NCBI GenBank assembly: GCA_903642225.1
Contig: CAHJWI010000030.1
Coordinates: forward strand, 1-55,916
DNA from: Acidobacteriaceae bacterium
Lineage (GTDB): Bacteria; Acidobacteriota; Terriglobia; Terriglobales; Acidobacteriaceae
Length of the DNA: 55,916 nucleotides
Reading direction: 5' to 3'
This document shows positions 17,306 through 26,841 of this stretch, in pieces (position 1 is the stretch's first letter; every line of letters begins with the position of its first letter). Below the pieces are notes generated by a model, which worked only from the letters and a program-made list of their open reading frames with translations, was not told where the DNA came from and ran no database searches. The translations under genes were made by a program, and so were the position numbers.

Positions 17306-19984
17306 ATGGCCACGCAGACCGCCGTTCCAACCACGCACCCCGACCTGCAGAACGAGATTGCGGAGTGGATTGAAGCCTTCGACGAGATGATTGTGGCCGA
17401 GGGCCCGCAGCAGGGTGCGGAGTTGATGAGCGCCTTGCGCCAACGTGCACGCGAGGCCGGTGTACAGGCGGAAAATCAGCTTGGCACGCCGTATCGCAAT
17501 ACCATCCCGAAGCACGACGAAGTTCCTTACCCCGGCGACCGCGATCTGGAGAAACGGGTGGAATCGCTCATCCGCTGGAACGCTATGGCGATGGTGCACG
17601 GCCAGAACAAAAAGGACGCCGGCATCGGCGGCCACATCTCCACCTACTCGTCCCTCGCCACTCTGCTTGAGGTCGGGTTCAACCACTTCTTCCATGGGTC
17701 CTATGGCGACCAGCCCGGCGACTTCATCTACTTTCAGGGCCACGCCTCTCCTGGTGTCTACGCACGCGCCTACCTCGAAGGCCGTCTTAACGACGACCAC
17801 CTCGCCAACTACCGCCACGAACTGCGCGATAAGCCCGGCCTCAGCAGCTATCCGCACCCATGGCTGATGCCGGATTTCTGGCGTTTCCCCACCGTCAGCA
17901 TGGGCATTGGCCCGCTGAACGCCATCTACCAGGCGCGCTTCATGCGCTACCTTGAGAACCGCAAGCTCATTCCCGCAACGCCTCGCAAGGTCTGGGCCTT
18001 CGTCGGCGACGGCGAAACCGACGAGGTTGACACGCTCGGTGCCATCGGCCTCGCCACCCGCGAAAACCTCGACAACCTCATCTTCGTCGTCAACTGCAAC
18101 CTGCAGCGTCTCGACGGTCCCGTCCGCGGCAACAAGCGCATCATCGACGAGTTGGAAGGCGTCTTCCGCGGCGCCGGCTGGAACGTCATCAAGGTCATCT
18201 GGGGCTCGGATTGGGATACGCTCTTCGAGCGCGACCACACCGGCCTTCTGCTCAAGCGCATGGAAGAGGCCGTGGACGGCGACTTCCAGGCCTATAAGGC
18301 CAAGGGGGGCGCCTACCTCCGCGAGCACTTCTTCGGCAAGTACCCGCAGCTGCTGGAGCTGGTCAAAGACATGTCCGACGAGCAGCTCGGCAAGCTGCAC
18401 CGCGGCGGCCACGATCCGCTCAAGATCTACAACGCCTACAAGCGCGCCACGGAGCACACCGGCGGACCCACCGTCATCCTCGCAAAAACAGTAAAAGGCT
18501 ATGGCTTTGGTTCCACTGAGGGCCGCAACGCCGCACACAACGAAAAGAAGCTTACCGACGAGGGTGTCACCGCCTTCGTCAAGCGCTTCGACATACCCGT
18601 TCCAGACGAAGAAGCCAAAAACGGCAAGCCCTGGAAGCCCGCACCCGACGCTGCAGAGCTCGAGTATCTGCTCCAGCGACGTGCAGAACTCGGCGGCTTC
18701 CTCCCCGCCCGCACCGTCAAGCCGTTCACCTTTGACGCACCCGCACTTGATTTCTTCAAAGAATGGCTCGGCGGCTCCAAAGGCCGCGCTGTCTCCACCA
18801 CCATGGTCTTCGTCGCCATCCTGCGCACGCTTCTCAAAGACCCCAAGATCGGCAAACTCCTCGTCCCCATCGTGCCCGACGAAGGCCGCACCTTCGGCCT
18901 CGAATCCGCCATCAAGCAGGTCGGCATCTACGCCAGCGAAGGCCAGAAGTACACGCCCCACGACAGCGACATGCTGCTCAGCTACCGCGAAGAAAAAGAC
19001 GGCCAGATCCTGGAAGAGGGCATCACCGAGGCCGGTTCCATGGCCAGCTTCACCGCCGCTGGCACTGCCTACGCCAACTACGGCATACCCACGGTCCCCT
19101 TCTACATGTACTACTCCATGTTTGGCTTCCAGCGCATCGGTGACATGGTCTGGGCCTTCGCAGATTCACGCGGCAAGGGCTTCCTCATGGGCGGCACCGC
19201 CGGTCGCACCACCATGCTTGGTGAAGGTCTGCAACACCAGGACGGCCCCTCCCACGTCCTTGCCAGCACCGTGCCCACCTGTCTCAGCTACGACCCAGCC
19301 TTCGCCTTCGAACTCTCCGTCATCATCCAGGACGGCCTGCGCCGCATGTACGCGGAGAACGAACAGGTCTTCTACTACATCACCATGTACAACGAGGACT
19401 ACACGCAACCCGAGATGCCCGTCGGCGATACCGTGCAAACCGGCATCCTGCAAGGCCTGTACAAGTTCAGACCTGCCGTTAAAGGGCCGGCCACGGCACA
19501 GCTCTTCGGCTCCGGCCCCATCCTCAACGAGGTCCTCAAAGCCCAGACCATCCTAAGCGAGCAATACAGTGTTGAGGCAGACGTCTGGTCCGTCACCAGC
19601 TACGTCGAGCTTCGCCGCAATGCGTTGGAAACGGAACGCTGGAACCGCCTGCACCCCGCCGAAGAAGAGCGTCAAACCTATCTGCTCACCGCTCTCGGTG
19701 ACAGCAAGGGCCCGGTCATCGCCGCAAGCGACTACATGAAGGTTCTACCGGACGCGCTGGCACCGTGGCTTGGCTCCCGCCTTGTGACCCTGGGTACCGA
19801 CGGCTTTGGCCGCTCCGACAACCGCGAGCATCTGCGCCGCCACTTCGAGGTAGACGCAAACGCCATCGTCGCCGCCACCCTCTCCAAGCTCGTGCGCGAA
19901 GGCGTGCTTAAGGCCTTGGTTGTGCAGAAGGCATTTGCAGACCTCGGTATCGACACTGAAATAGGCGACCCGTCGCACAAGTAG
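17306..19984 (+). CDS. aceE: Pyruvate dehydrogenase E1 component, homodimeric type
   Basis: This thiamine-diphosphate enzyme decarboxylates pyruvate and acetylates the E2 lipoyl group. The 892-residue length fits the AceE (homodimeric) family. The ThDP motif starts at GDGETDEVDTLGAIGLA and ends with NCNLQRLDGPVRGN; the family N-terminus (EWIEAFDEMI), IGGHISTYSSLATLLEVGFNHFF-type region and the TNYED-like YYITMYNEDYTQP block are intact. E2 and E3 genes are not within this window. A small gene 30 bases downstream resembles a broken E1-alpha subunit of the other E1 type. Confidence 0.97.
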   Translation: MATQTAVPTTHPDLQNEIAEWIEAFDEMIVAEGPQQGAELMSALRQRAREAGVQAENQLGTPYRNTIPKHDEVPYPGDRDLEKRVESLIRWNAMAMVHGQNKKDAGIGGHISTYSSLATLLEVGFNHFFHGSYGDQPGDFIYFQGHASPGVYARAYLEGRLNDDHLANYRHELRDKPGLSSYPHPWLMPDFWRFPTVSMGIGPLNAIYQARFMRYLENRKLIPATPRKVWAFVGDGETDEVDTLGAIGLATRENLDNLIFVVNCNLQRLDGPVRGNKRIIDELEGVFRGAGWNVIKVIWGSDWDTLFERDHTGLLLKRMEEAVDGDFQAYKAKGGAYLREHFFGKYPQLLELVKDMSDEQLGKLHRGGHDPLKIYNAYKRATEHTGGPTVILAKTVKGYGFGSTEGRNAAHNEKKLTDEGVTAFVKRFDIPVPDEEAKNGKPWKPAPDAAELEYLLQRRAELGGFLPARTVKPFTFDAPALDFFKEWLGGSKGRAVSTTMVFVAILRTLLKDPKIGKLLVPIVPDEGRTFGLESAIKQVGIYASEGQKYTPHDSDMLLSYREEKDGQILEEGITEAGSMASFTAAGTAYANYGIPTVPFYMYYSMFGFQRIGDMVWAFADSRGKGFLMGGTAGRTTMLGEGLQHQDGPSHVLASTVPTCLSYDPAFAFELSVIIQDGLRRMYAENEQVFYYITMYNEDYTQPEMPVGDTVQTGILQGLYKFRPAVKGPATAQLFGSGPILNEVLKAQTILSEQYSVEADVWSVTSYVELRRNALETERWNRLHPAEEERQTYLLTALGDSKGPVIAASDYMKVLPDALAPWLGSRLVTLGTDGFGRSDNREHLRRHFEVDANAIVAATLSKLVREGVLKALVVQKAFADLGIDTEIGDPSHK

Positions 19985-20014
19985 CTCGCCAGCCGAACGA
20001 GAGGAACACAGAGA

Positions 20015-20704
20015 GTGGGCAAGCCGCTGATCGGTGATGGGCAAATGCTTGCCATGCACGCAACCATGGTGCATCTGCGCTCGCTGCCTCAGGAGATGAA
20101 TCCCGCGCCTGCCCGCGCCTCAGGCACCCGACGCGAACCGGACGTAGCTCTGCTTGCGGCCGCGCTTTTGCAAGTAAGGCCCGGTGACCTCCTCGTCGTT
20201 GGCCATGGTGCTTCTCTCGCGGCAGAGGTCCTGGCGCTGGCTCAACAATGGACCTTCTCCCCTGAGCACACGGCCACACAGGTGACCGTCTCAGCCGGCG
20301 CGGAGACGCTGTTTGCAGCCGGCCATGCATACTCGCAGATGCGCACATCGCGCGCGGGTGACGACGCACCGGTAACGGTCGCCCTTCTCCCTGCCGAACC
20401 CCGCATGAGCGCGGCCTTTGCAGAAGCGATGCGCCTGGCCGGCGAGAACACGTTGCCACTGATTATCATCCTGCAGGACGGCCCTGCAGCAAGCGCCCAA
20501 CGCATCGACTCAATCCCAAACGTCGAGGTCGTACGCATCGATGCGGCAGATGCCGTGGCCTGCTGCAGGGTCATGCAGGAGTCCCTGCTGCGCGCGCGCA
20601 ATCGTTGGGGCTCTGTCATCCTGCATGCCGTCCATCTGCCGGGGGCAGCAGACGCCGTCGTTGCATTCGAGACACACCTCAAGCGGCGTGGCCTTGAGTT
20701 CTAG
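20015..20704 (+). CDS. E1-alpha-like protein lacking the thiamine-diphosphate motif
   Basis: The product is 229 residues, from a GTG at 20015 with a GAGAGG site upstream. The order of segments follows the alpha subunit of 2-oxoacid dehydrogenase E1: an opening MLAMHATMVHLRSLPQ helix, a LQVRPGDLLVVGHGASLAAEVLA stretch, then AGAETLFAAGHAYSQ, a VTVALLP strand, FAEAMRLAGENTLPLIIILQ, a PNVEVVRIDAADAVA segment, and a closing helix ending HLKRRGLEF. But the cofactor motif GDG...NN is absent: GDG is replaced by PAEP and the NN by DG. It is also about 100 residues short. It lies 30 bases after aceE. I infer a pseudoenzyme, perhaps a regulatory or structural partner of the complex; I do not recognise a characterised homologue. 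Confidence 0.7.
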   Translation: MGKPLIGDGQMLAMHATMVHLRSLPQEMNPAPARASGTRREPDVALLAAALLQVRPGDLLVVGHGASLAAEVLALAQQWTFSPEHTATQVTVSAGAETLFAAGHAYSQMRTSRAGDDAPVTVALLPAEPRMSAAFAEAMRLAGENTLPLIIILQDGPAASAQRIDSIPNVEVVRIDAADAVACCRVMQESLLRARNRWGSVILHAVHLPGAADAVVAFETHLKRRGLEF

Positions 20705-20740
20705 CAACGAAATCCAGCCTGTCCGCGATAGACTCTACAC

Positions 20741-22801
20741 GTGGTGTCCTTCCGAAGCTGTCTCCCCAAGCGCGGCCAACGCCGCAAGCGTTCAGCGCGT
20801 GGTGCCACGGCCCGTGTAGTCGCGCTTGCAGGTGCGTTCGGTGCCGGAGCTCTGTACGCACAGGCAATACCGGATGCGCCAACTCCCCAGCAGGCTCCAG
20901 TGCCGGTGCTCCCCTCGGCCAATCCCAACGCCAACATTCCTCCTGCGGCACCCGCACCCCCCGCGAATCCACAAACCGCGCCCGGTGCACCGCCGGAAAC
21001 ACCGGTAACGGCAAGGCCCGCCTACCGCTCGCAGAAAGACCGCAAGCACACCCGCCAGGATGATGTACCGGACGACGAAAAGCTCCCCAATCCCGCGCCG
21101 CAACCCGTGGTCGCCGGCACACCCACACGCCAAAAGCCTTTCGTCGCGCGCAACGCCTACGATGGAACGCCCATCGTCACCTACGACCGGCAAGGCTCGT
21201 CCTACATCCCCGTCGATAGCTGGATGTATCCCGCGCTGCTGCGGCTTTACTCGCTCGGCTACCTGGACACAGCGTTCATCAGCCTGCGGCCATGGACCCG
21301 TCGCAGCACCCTGCACATGCTGGAGCAGACAGAAAGCGATGTGCGTGCGGACCGCAACAAAGAAGCCGTGCAACTACTCGATTCCCTTGAAGACGCGCTC
21401 GCCGACGAGCCGGACTCCGGCGGTACACAGAAGCGCGGCCTGGTCTACGGTATCGAGCAGGCATACGCCGGCGTACGACAGGTGCAGGGACCCACACTGC
21501 GCGACAGCTGGCACGTTGGCCAGACCTTCGTCAACGACTACGGGCGTCCCTACTCCACAGGCTTCAACACCTACGATGGCGTGGCTGTCATGGCAGAAGA
21601 TGGGCCCATCTCGGTCTACGTGCGTGCGGAGTACCAGCACGCCCCACACTTCCAGGGCTACACCTATGCCCAGGCAGCATCACTCTCAAACCTCGACGAG
21701 ATCGCATACAGCGGCTACAACCGTCCGCAGGATACCGACCCCGAGGGTCTGCTCCCCTCTCAAAACAACCTGCGCGTACTTGAGGCAAACCTCTCCGCCC
21801 ACGTCTACGGACACGAGATCTCCCTGGGTAAAAGTGACGCATGGATCGGCCCGGGACAGGGCGGCGCCATGATGTGGTCCAACAACTCCGAGGGCATCTA
21901 CAGCTTCCGCATCAACCGCGTTGAACCCCTCTGGGTCCCGTACATCAGCAACATCATCGGCAACGTTCGATACGACTTTTTCATCGGCTCCCTTAAGGGG
22001 CACACCTACCCCAACGCGCCATGGATCCACTCGGAAGCCATCTCCGGCAAAATCTTTCAGCAGTTTGAATTTACGGCCCAACGGTCGATCATCTTCGGCG
22101 GCGCCGGTGTGCAGCCCGTCACCTTCGGCACATTCATCGACGGCTTCTTCAGCACCACAGATACAACGTCCTCACAAAAATACGGCCGCGACAATCCCGG
22201 CGCGCGCTTCTCTTCCGTGCAGTTTGCGTGGCGGCCGCCGCTGGTCAAAAAATACCTGACGCTCTATACGGATTCGACGACCCACGACGACGTTTTTCCC
22301 CTGGCCGCGCCGCGCCGCGCCGGATGGCGGCCGGGTATCTTTCTGCCGCGCATCCCCTTTGCACCCAGGCTCGACCTCCGCGTTGAGGCAAGCTACACCG
22401 ACTACGTAACCACGCGGTCTACCTTTGGCCAGGGCAATTACTTTGAAATCATCCAGCGCCAGGGATATACCAATGGTGGGTCACTCATCGGTGACTGGAT
22501 CGGCCGCGAAGGCAAGGGCGGCAACGCCACCTTGACCTACCATCTCAGCGGCAACGAGTGGCTGAGCGCAACCTACCTGCGCAAGAAAAACGCAAAAGAC
22601 TTCATCAACGGCGGCACCACGCAGAATGACTTCCGCGTCGACATCGTCAAGCGCCTCCGCCCGGACGTAGAACTTAACGCCTGGTTCCAGCACGAAACAT
22701 GGGTAGCACCCCTGGTACGGTCTGGCCAACAATCCAACAACACCGGCAGCCTCCAGGTAAAGTGGTACCCCCGCCTGCACTCCACCAACAATCTGTTCTA
22801 G
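20741..22801 (+). CDS. Capsule assembly Wzi-family outer-membrane protein
   Basis: A 686-residue exported protein starting at a GTG (20741). A basic N-terminus and hydrophobic stretch (RVVALAGAFGAGALYA) form the signal peptide. A proline/alanine-rich linker (about 42-125) follows, then the Wzi-like domain: YIPVDSWMYPALLRLYSLGYLDTAF, an SRPW-type LRPWTRR, and later DRIxxR-like FYFIG segments with alternating beta-strand patterns of an 18-strand barrel. It ends with an aromatic-rich strand. Wzi anchors or organises surface polysaccharide in the outer membrane. It opens the exopolysaccharide region, which supports the call. Confidence 0.85.
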   Translation: MVSFRSCLPKRGQRRKRSARGATARVVALAGAFGAGALYAQAIPDAPTPQQAPVPVLPSANPNANIPPAAPAPPANPQTAPGAPPETPVTARPAYRSQKDRKHTRQDDVPDDEKLPNPAPQPVVAGTPTRQKPFVARNAYDGTPIVTYDRQGSSYIPVDSWMYPALLRLYSLGYLDTAFISLRPWTRRSTLHMLEQTESDVRADRNKEAVQLLDSLEDALADEPDSGGTQKRGLVYGIEQAYAGVRQVQGPTLRDSWHVGQTFVNDYGRPYSTGFNTYDGVAVMAEDGPISVYVRAEYQHAPHFQGYTYAQAASLSNLDEIAYSGYNRPQDTDPEGLLPSQNNLRVLEANLSAHVYGHEISLGKSDAWIGPGQGGAMMWSNNSEGIYSFRINRVEPLWVPYISNIIGNVRYDFFIGSLKGHTYPNAPWIHSEAISGKIFQQFEFTAQRSIIFGGAGVQPVTFGTFIDGFFSTTDTTSSQKYGRDNPGARFSSVQFAWRPPLVKKYLTLYTDSTTHDDVFPLAAPRRAGWRPGIFLPRIPFAPRLDLRVEASYTDYVTTRSTFGQGNYFEIIQRQGYTNGGSLIGDWIGREGKGGNATLTYHLSGNEWLSATYLRKKNAKDFINGGTTQNDFRVDIVKRLRPDVELNAWFQHETWVAPLVRSGQQSNNTGSLQVKWYPRLHSTNNLF

Positions 22802-22947
22802 CACCACTGCACAGCACTCAAGGCTCTTGCTCTGCGTCTGTGCACGTCTCCGCCAACACAGAAGGAAGTCGTGTTGTTCAGCGCCATGCTCTCCGAACCA
22901 CTGCCACCCTCAACACACATAACTGCGTCAAGAGGAAGAACCACAGA

Positions 22948-24267
22948 ATGAACAGCGTCAAACGTCCTGCACCTTGGCAACGTGTGCTGTGGGTCTATCT
23001 CCTCATTCTGTGGGGTTGTACTGCCGGCGAGTGGGCCTTTGCGGCGTATTGCAAGCACGTGCTGCACCGCCGCTATCCTCTCGACACGGTTCTGCTCACA
23101 CCCGCGGCACGGTTTTCAGACTGGGTTAATTTTCTTCCCCGAACCTCTCACTTCGGCGAAACTGGATTTTTGACAAGGGCCGACTGGGGATTCCTCTTTC
23201 CCTACCCGCTTCCCTCGGTTCTCCCATACGTGTTAATCCAACAGCTCGGGCCGCATCCGATGCGGAACTATCTCGTCGCCACCATCCTGATATTCCTGAT
23301 TTGCGCCGCCTTGCTCTCGGTGTACCTTGCGCGGCGGTACGGCTGGATCGCCGTCCTTCAACTCAGCGTCTGGTCTACGGTACTTGTCGGGTACCCGGGT
23401 ATCTGGGTCATCGATCGCGGCAACGTCGAGGTGTTTCTCTGGCTTCTCGTCTGCTGTGGCACATACAGCTTCATCCGGCAACGCCCTTACCAGGCCGCCG
23501 CGTGCTTCGCCATCGCGGGATCCATGAAGATCTATCCGGCCATCCTGCTTCTGCTCTTCTTGCGCCGCAAGCAGTACAGGGCCATGGCATTCGGTGTGCT
23601 CGTCCCGTCCGTCTTCACCCTTGGGACACTCGCCATCGCGGGTCCCACCATTCCACAGGCGATGCGGGATATGAAGCCTGCGGCAGACACCCTGCGTGAC
23701 GCGCAGATTGTGGCACTGGCGCCGGATGGCTTGCGCTTCGACCATTCAGTGTTCGCACTATGCAAGCAGGCTACTGCCACGTACAGCGCAAGAGCGCTGG
23801 GCTGGTCGACGGACAGAATAGGTGCTCTGCGCTTTGATCACTCGGCAAAGGTGTACAGCATCGTAGCCCCGATCTTCTTCCTGCTCCTCTATCTCGTTCG
23901 CATCCGGACCATGCCCCTGCTCAACCAGTTCCTCAGCTTGGTCTTCCTCGCACTCTTGCTGCCCTTCGTCTCATACGACTACACCCTAGTCCATCTCTAC
24001 GTTGTCTTCGCCGTTCTTCTGCTAGCACTGCTGGAACATACAGCGAGACCGACCCAAACTAAGTCAGTGTCAGCACTCATCTTATTGTTGGCCGTGATCT
24101 TTTCGCCGCTTACAGCATTGGGTCAGCACATGTATGCAGGCCAGATCAAATGCTGTCTCCTGCTGATCAGTCTCGGCATCGCTGTCTCCGTCCCTTTCCC
24201 CACGCAGCTCTTTCAGGATCAAGAGCCGGCACTCGGGGTAGGTAGTCTGGTTGCAGATCCGCGATAG
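22948..24267 (+). CDS. GT87-like (DUF2029) polyprenyl-phosphate glycosyltransferase
   Basis: A 439-residue multi-spanning membrane protein, about ten hydrophobic segments, with the family block WVIDRGNVEVFLWLLV followed by AIAGSMKIYPAILLLLFLRRKQYRA. GT87/DUF2029 enzymes, such as mycobacterial mannosyltransferases, use polyprenyl-phosphate sugars on the outer side of the inner membrane. The ATG at 22948 has AAGAGGAAG upstream; the frame extends back over the wzi gene but without similarity. The gene sits between the Wzi gene and the nucleotide-sugar genes, so a role in the surface polysaccharide is likely. The sugar is unknown. Confidence 0.84.
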   Translation: MNSVKRPAPWQRVLWVYLLILWGCTAGEWAFAAYCKHVLHRRYPLDTVLLTPAARFSDWVNFLPRTSHFGETGFLTRADWGFLFPYPLPSVLPYVLIQQLGPHPMRNYLVATILIFLICAALLSVYLARRYGWIAVLQLSVWSTVLVGYPGIWVIDRGNVEVFLWLLVCCGTYSFIRQRPYQAAACFAIAGSMKIYPAILLLLFLRRKQYRAMAFGVLVPSVFTLGTLAIAGPTIPQAMRDMKPAADTLRDAQIVALAPDGLRFDHSVFALCKQATATYSARALGWSTDRIGALRFDHSAKVYSIVAPIFFLLLYLVRIRTMPLLNQFLSLVFLALLLPFVSYDYTLVHLYVVFAVLLLALLEHTARPTQTKSVSALILLLAVIFSPLTALGQHMYAGQIKCCLLLISLGIAVSVPFPTQLFQDQEPALGVGSLVADPR

Positions 24268-24322
24268 TGCACGCCTGTCTTGGATGCGTGCGGACCCAGC
24301 TTCAGAGTTCAAGCAGCTATGG

Positions 24323-25267
24323 CTAAAGCTGTGAACGAAAGTAGTCCAGCGACTTCTCCAAACCTTCACGCAACGCCACCTGCGGCTCCCAACCGAGCAA
24401 AGCCTTGGCCTTCGTAATGTCCGGCTTGCGCTGCTTCGGGTCATCCTCCGGCATGGGCTTGAACACGATCGGCACATTGGCCCCAGTCACCTTCAGCACC
24501 GTCTGCGCGCAGTCCAGAATCGTCCATTCCTCCGGATTGCCGATGTTGGTGGGCAACGGCTCACCGGACTTCGCCAGCGCCACAATACCGCGAATCAAAT
24601 CGGCGACATAACAGAACGACCTTGTCTGCAGCCCCTCTCCATAAATCGTCAGCGGCTCGCCGCGCAGAGCCTGCATCATCAGGTTCGAAATCACGCGCCC
24701 GTCATTCGGTGCCAGGCGTGGACCATACGTGTTGAAGATTCGGACCATGCCCGTGCGCATACCGTAGTAGCGGTGATACGCCATGATGGTCGCTTCAGAA
24801 AAACGCTTGGACTCGTCATACACCGACCGCGGACCGATCGGGTTCACGTTTCCCCAATAAGTCTCCGGTTGCGGATGCACGGTAGGGTCGCCATAGCACT
24901 CTGACGTTGACGCATGCAGAAATCCCGCACCGTACCTTTTGGCCAGTTCCAATGCATTCACGGTCCCATCAGAGCCCACACGCAACGTCTCGGGGCCAAG
25001 ACGCATGTAGTCCGGCGGACTTGCAGGAGAGGCAAAGTTGAACACAAAATCGATATCGCCAAAGTCGAACGGCCGGCAGATGTCGGCTTGTTCATACTCA
25101 AAGCGCGGCTCGCTGGCCAGATGTGCCAGATTATCCAGCGAGCCGGTTGCAAGGTTGTCCACACCGATCACGGACGCACCTTCGGCAAGCAAGGCATCCG
25201 AAAGATGCGAACCGAGGAAGCCCGCGGCTCCCGTCACCAAAACACGTTTCAATTTCTGCTGTGTCAC
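24323..25267 (-). CDS. UDP-glucuronate decarboxylase (UDP-xylose synthase)
   Basis: A 314-residue extended SDR. The NAD motif is [10 protein letters not shown] (13-22), the catalytic YxxxK is in SVYDESKRF, and the sequence has TSECYGDP and [13 protein letters not shown] [11 protein letters not shown]. These fit the UXS family, which converts UDP-glucuronate to UDP-xylose. The neighbour on the same strand, 53 bases upstream, is UDP-glucose 6-dehydrogenase, which makes its substrate, so the pair is a UDP-xylose pathway. A dTDP-glucose dehydratase-like or other epimerase call is less likely given the context. Confidence 0.9.
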   Translation of the reverse strand: MTQQKLKRVLVTGAAGFLGSHLSDALLAEGASVIGVDNLATGSLDNLAHLASEPRFEYEQADICRPFDFGDIDFVFNFASPASPPDYMRLGPETLRVGSDGTVNALELAKRYGAGFLHASTSECYGDPTVHPQPETYWGNVNPIGPRSVYDESKRFSEATIMAYHRYYGMRTGMVRIFNTYGPRLAPNDGRVISNLMMQALRGEPLTIYGEGLQTRSFCYVADLIRGIVALAKSGEPLPTNIGNPEEWTILDCAQTVLKVTGANVPIVFKPMPEDDPKQRKPDITKAKALLGWEPQVALREGLEKSLDYFRSQL

Positions 25268-25320
25268 AGAACAAATCCTTCAAAGCGGCGGTGACTTGGT
25301 AACTACCTGACGTAAAACGA

Positions 25321-26712
25321 TCAGGCTCTCGCGGGATGAGCGGCCGGGCGACCCACGCTGACATAGGTTAACCCCTTGGCGGCGACCTCGTCCGGATCGT
25401 ACAGGTTCCGTCCGTCCAGCAGGATGGGATAGCGCAGCAGTGTCTTCAAGCGCGGCAGATCGAGCTTGGAAAACTCGCTCCAGTCGGTCAGAATCAGAAT
25501 CGCATCCGCGTTGTCAGCGGCGGCATACGCGTCCGCTGCATACGTCAGGGATGACGTCTCCGGCATCTCCACGCGGCTGCGGTCCATGCCGGCCGGGTCA
25601 TAGGCGCAAATGGTGCAGCCTTCCGCAATCAGCATTTCGATCAGATCGATAGCCGGGCTCTCGCGCACGTCATCCGTCTCACCCTTGAAGGCAAGCCCAA
25701 GCACGCCAAGGCGCTTGCCGCGCAGCGTCCAAAGCGCCGCGCGCACCTTGCGCAAAAAGCGGCGCTTCTGCTCGGCATTGATCTTCTCGACCTCAGTGAG
25801 CAACGAAAAATCAACACCGAGCGAATCGGCAACGTTGCGGAACGCCGCAACATCCTTCGGGAAGCAGGAGCCTCCATAACCAATGCCCGGCCGCAAAAAT
25901 TTTGGCCCAATACGGCTATCCAGACCAATGCCCTTCGCAACCTGCTCCACGTTCGCATCGGCCGCTTCGCACAGGTTAGCGACAGCGTTGATGAACGAAA
26001 TCTTCATGGCAAGAAACGCGTTGGACGCGTGCTTGATAATCTCGGCGCTCTTGGTAGACGTCAGCAGCAGAACCGACGGATCGCCCTGGTTCAGCCGGCC
26101 GGCGATGGCATTAGGCGACGTGTAATAACTGCCATCCGTCAGCGGCTTGTAGATAGCCTGCAGCACCGCCGCGGCACGCGGGGTGTCCGCGCCCACCACA
26201 ATACGGTCCGGGTGCAGAAAGTCTTCCACGGCGGTGCCCTCACGCAGAAACTCCGGGTTCGACACCACGTCGAACATGGTGCTGTTGCCACCATTGCGTT
26301 CCACCGTGCGGCGCACCCACTCATTCGTGTACACCGGCACCGTACTCTTTTCCACGATCACTTTGTAGCTGTCCAGGTGGCGTGCAATCTCGCATGCAAC
26401 GGCTTCCACATACGACAGGTCAGCATCCCCCGTCTCCGACTGCGGCGTGCCGACGGCGATAAACACAGCATCCGCCGCTGCAGTGGCCGCACCAAGGTCT
26501 GTGGTAAAGGTCACGCGATCGTTCCGATAACGGTTCAACAGCTCCGGCAAATGCTCTTCATGAATGAGCGAGTCACCGCCCTTCAATGCATCCACCTTAC
26601 GCTGATCGTTATCCACGCAGATCACGTTGTGACCGATCTCAGCGAAACAAACAGCTGCAACCAGCCCTACATATCCCGACCCAACCACTGCAATAGTGAC
26701 ACTGCCGATCAT
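25321..26712 (-). CDS. UDP-glucose 6-dehydrogenase
   Basis: Oxidises UDP-glucose to UDP-glucuronate with two NAD+. The product is 463 residues and soluble. The N-terminal NAD motif is VVGSGYVGLVAAVCFAEIGH, the central catalytic cysteine block GYGGSCFPKDV is intact, and the C-terminal UDP-binding region begins LGLAFKGETDDVRESPA. It is the first gene of the minus-strand UDP-xylose pair. Its start is divergent from the tyrosine kinase gene across a 129-base gap that must hold both promoters. Confidence 0.96.
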   Translation of the reverse strand: MIGSVTIAVVGSGYVGLVAAVCFAEIGHNVICVDNDQRKVDALKGGDSLIHEEHLPELLNRYRNDRVTFTTDLGAATAAADAVFIAVGTPQSETGDADLSYVEAVACEIARHLDSYKVIVEKSTVPVYTNEWVRRTVERNGGNSTMFDVVSNPEFLREGTAVEDFLHPDRIVVGADTPRAAAVLQAIYKPLTDGSYYTSPNAIAGRLNQGDPSVLLLTSTKSAEIIKHASNAFLAMKISFINAVANLCEAADANVEQVAKGIGLDSRIGPKFLRPGIGYGGSCFPKDVAAFRNVADSLGVDFSLLTEVEKINAEQKRRFLRKVRAALWTLRGKRLGVLGLAFKGETDDVRESPAIDLIEMLIAEGCTICAYDPAGMDRSRVEMPETSSLTYAADAYAAADNADAILILTDWSEFSKLDLPRLKTLLRYPILLDGRNLYDPDEVAAKGLTYVSVGRPAAHPARA

Positions 26713-26841
26713 CAGTCCTGCCTTTCAAAACTTGCGCTTGTCGAGTGTTGGAGTTCCCATTGTAGAAGATGCCGAAGTGTTGGCTCAAGCACTCTGGGAC
26801 ATATGGTTCCCTGATTCACATTCGAGTATCATCCGTAGGAG

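Noticed and set aside
17159..18961. A 600-codon minus-strand frame over aceE
   Set aside because: It is the antisense shadow of a conserved E1 gene; the translation is repetitive Ala/Val/Glu sequence without domain features.
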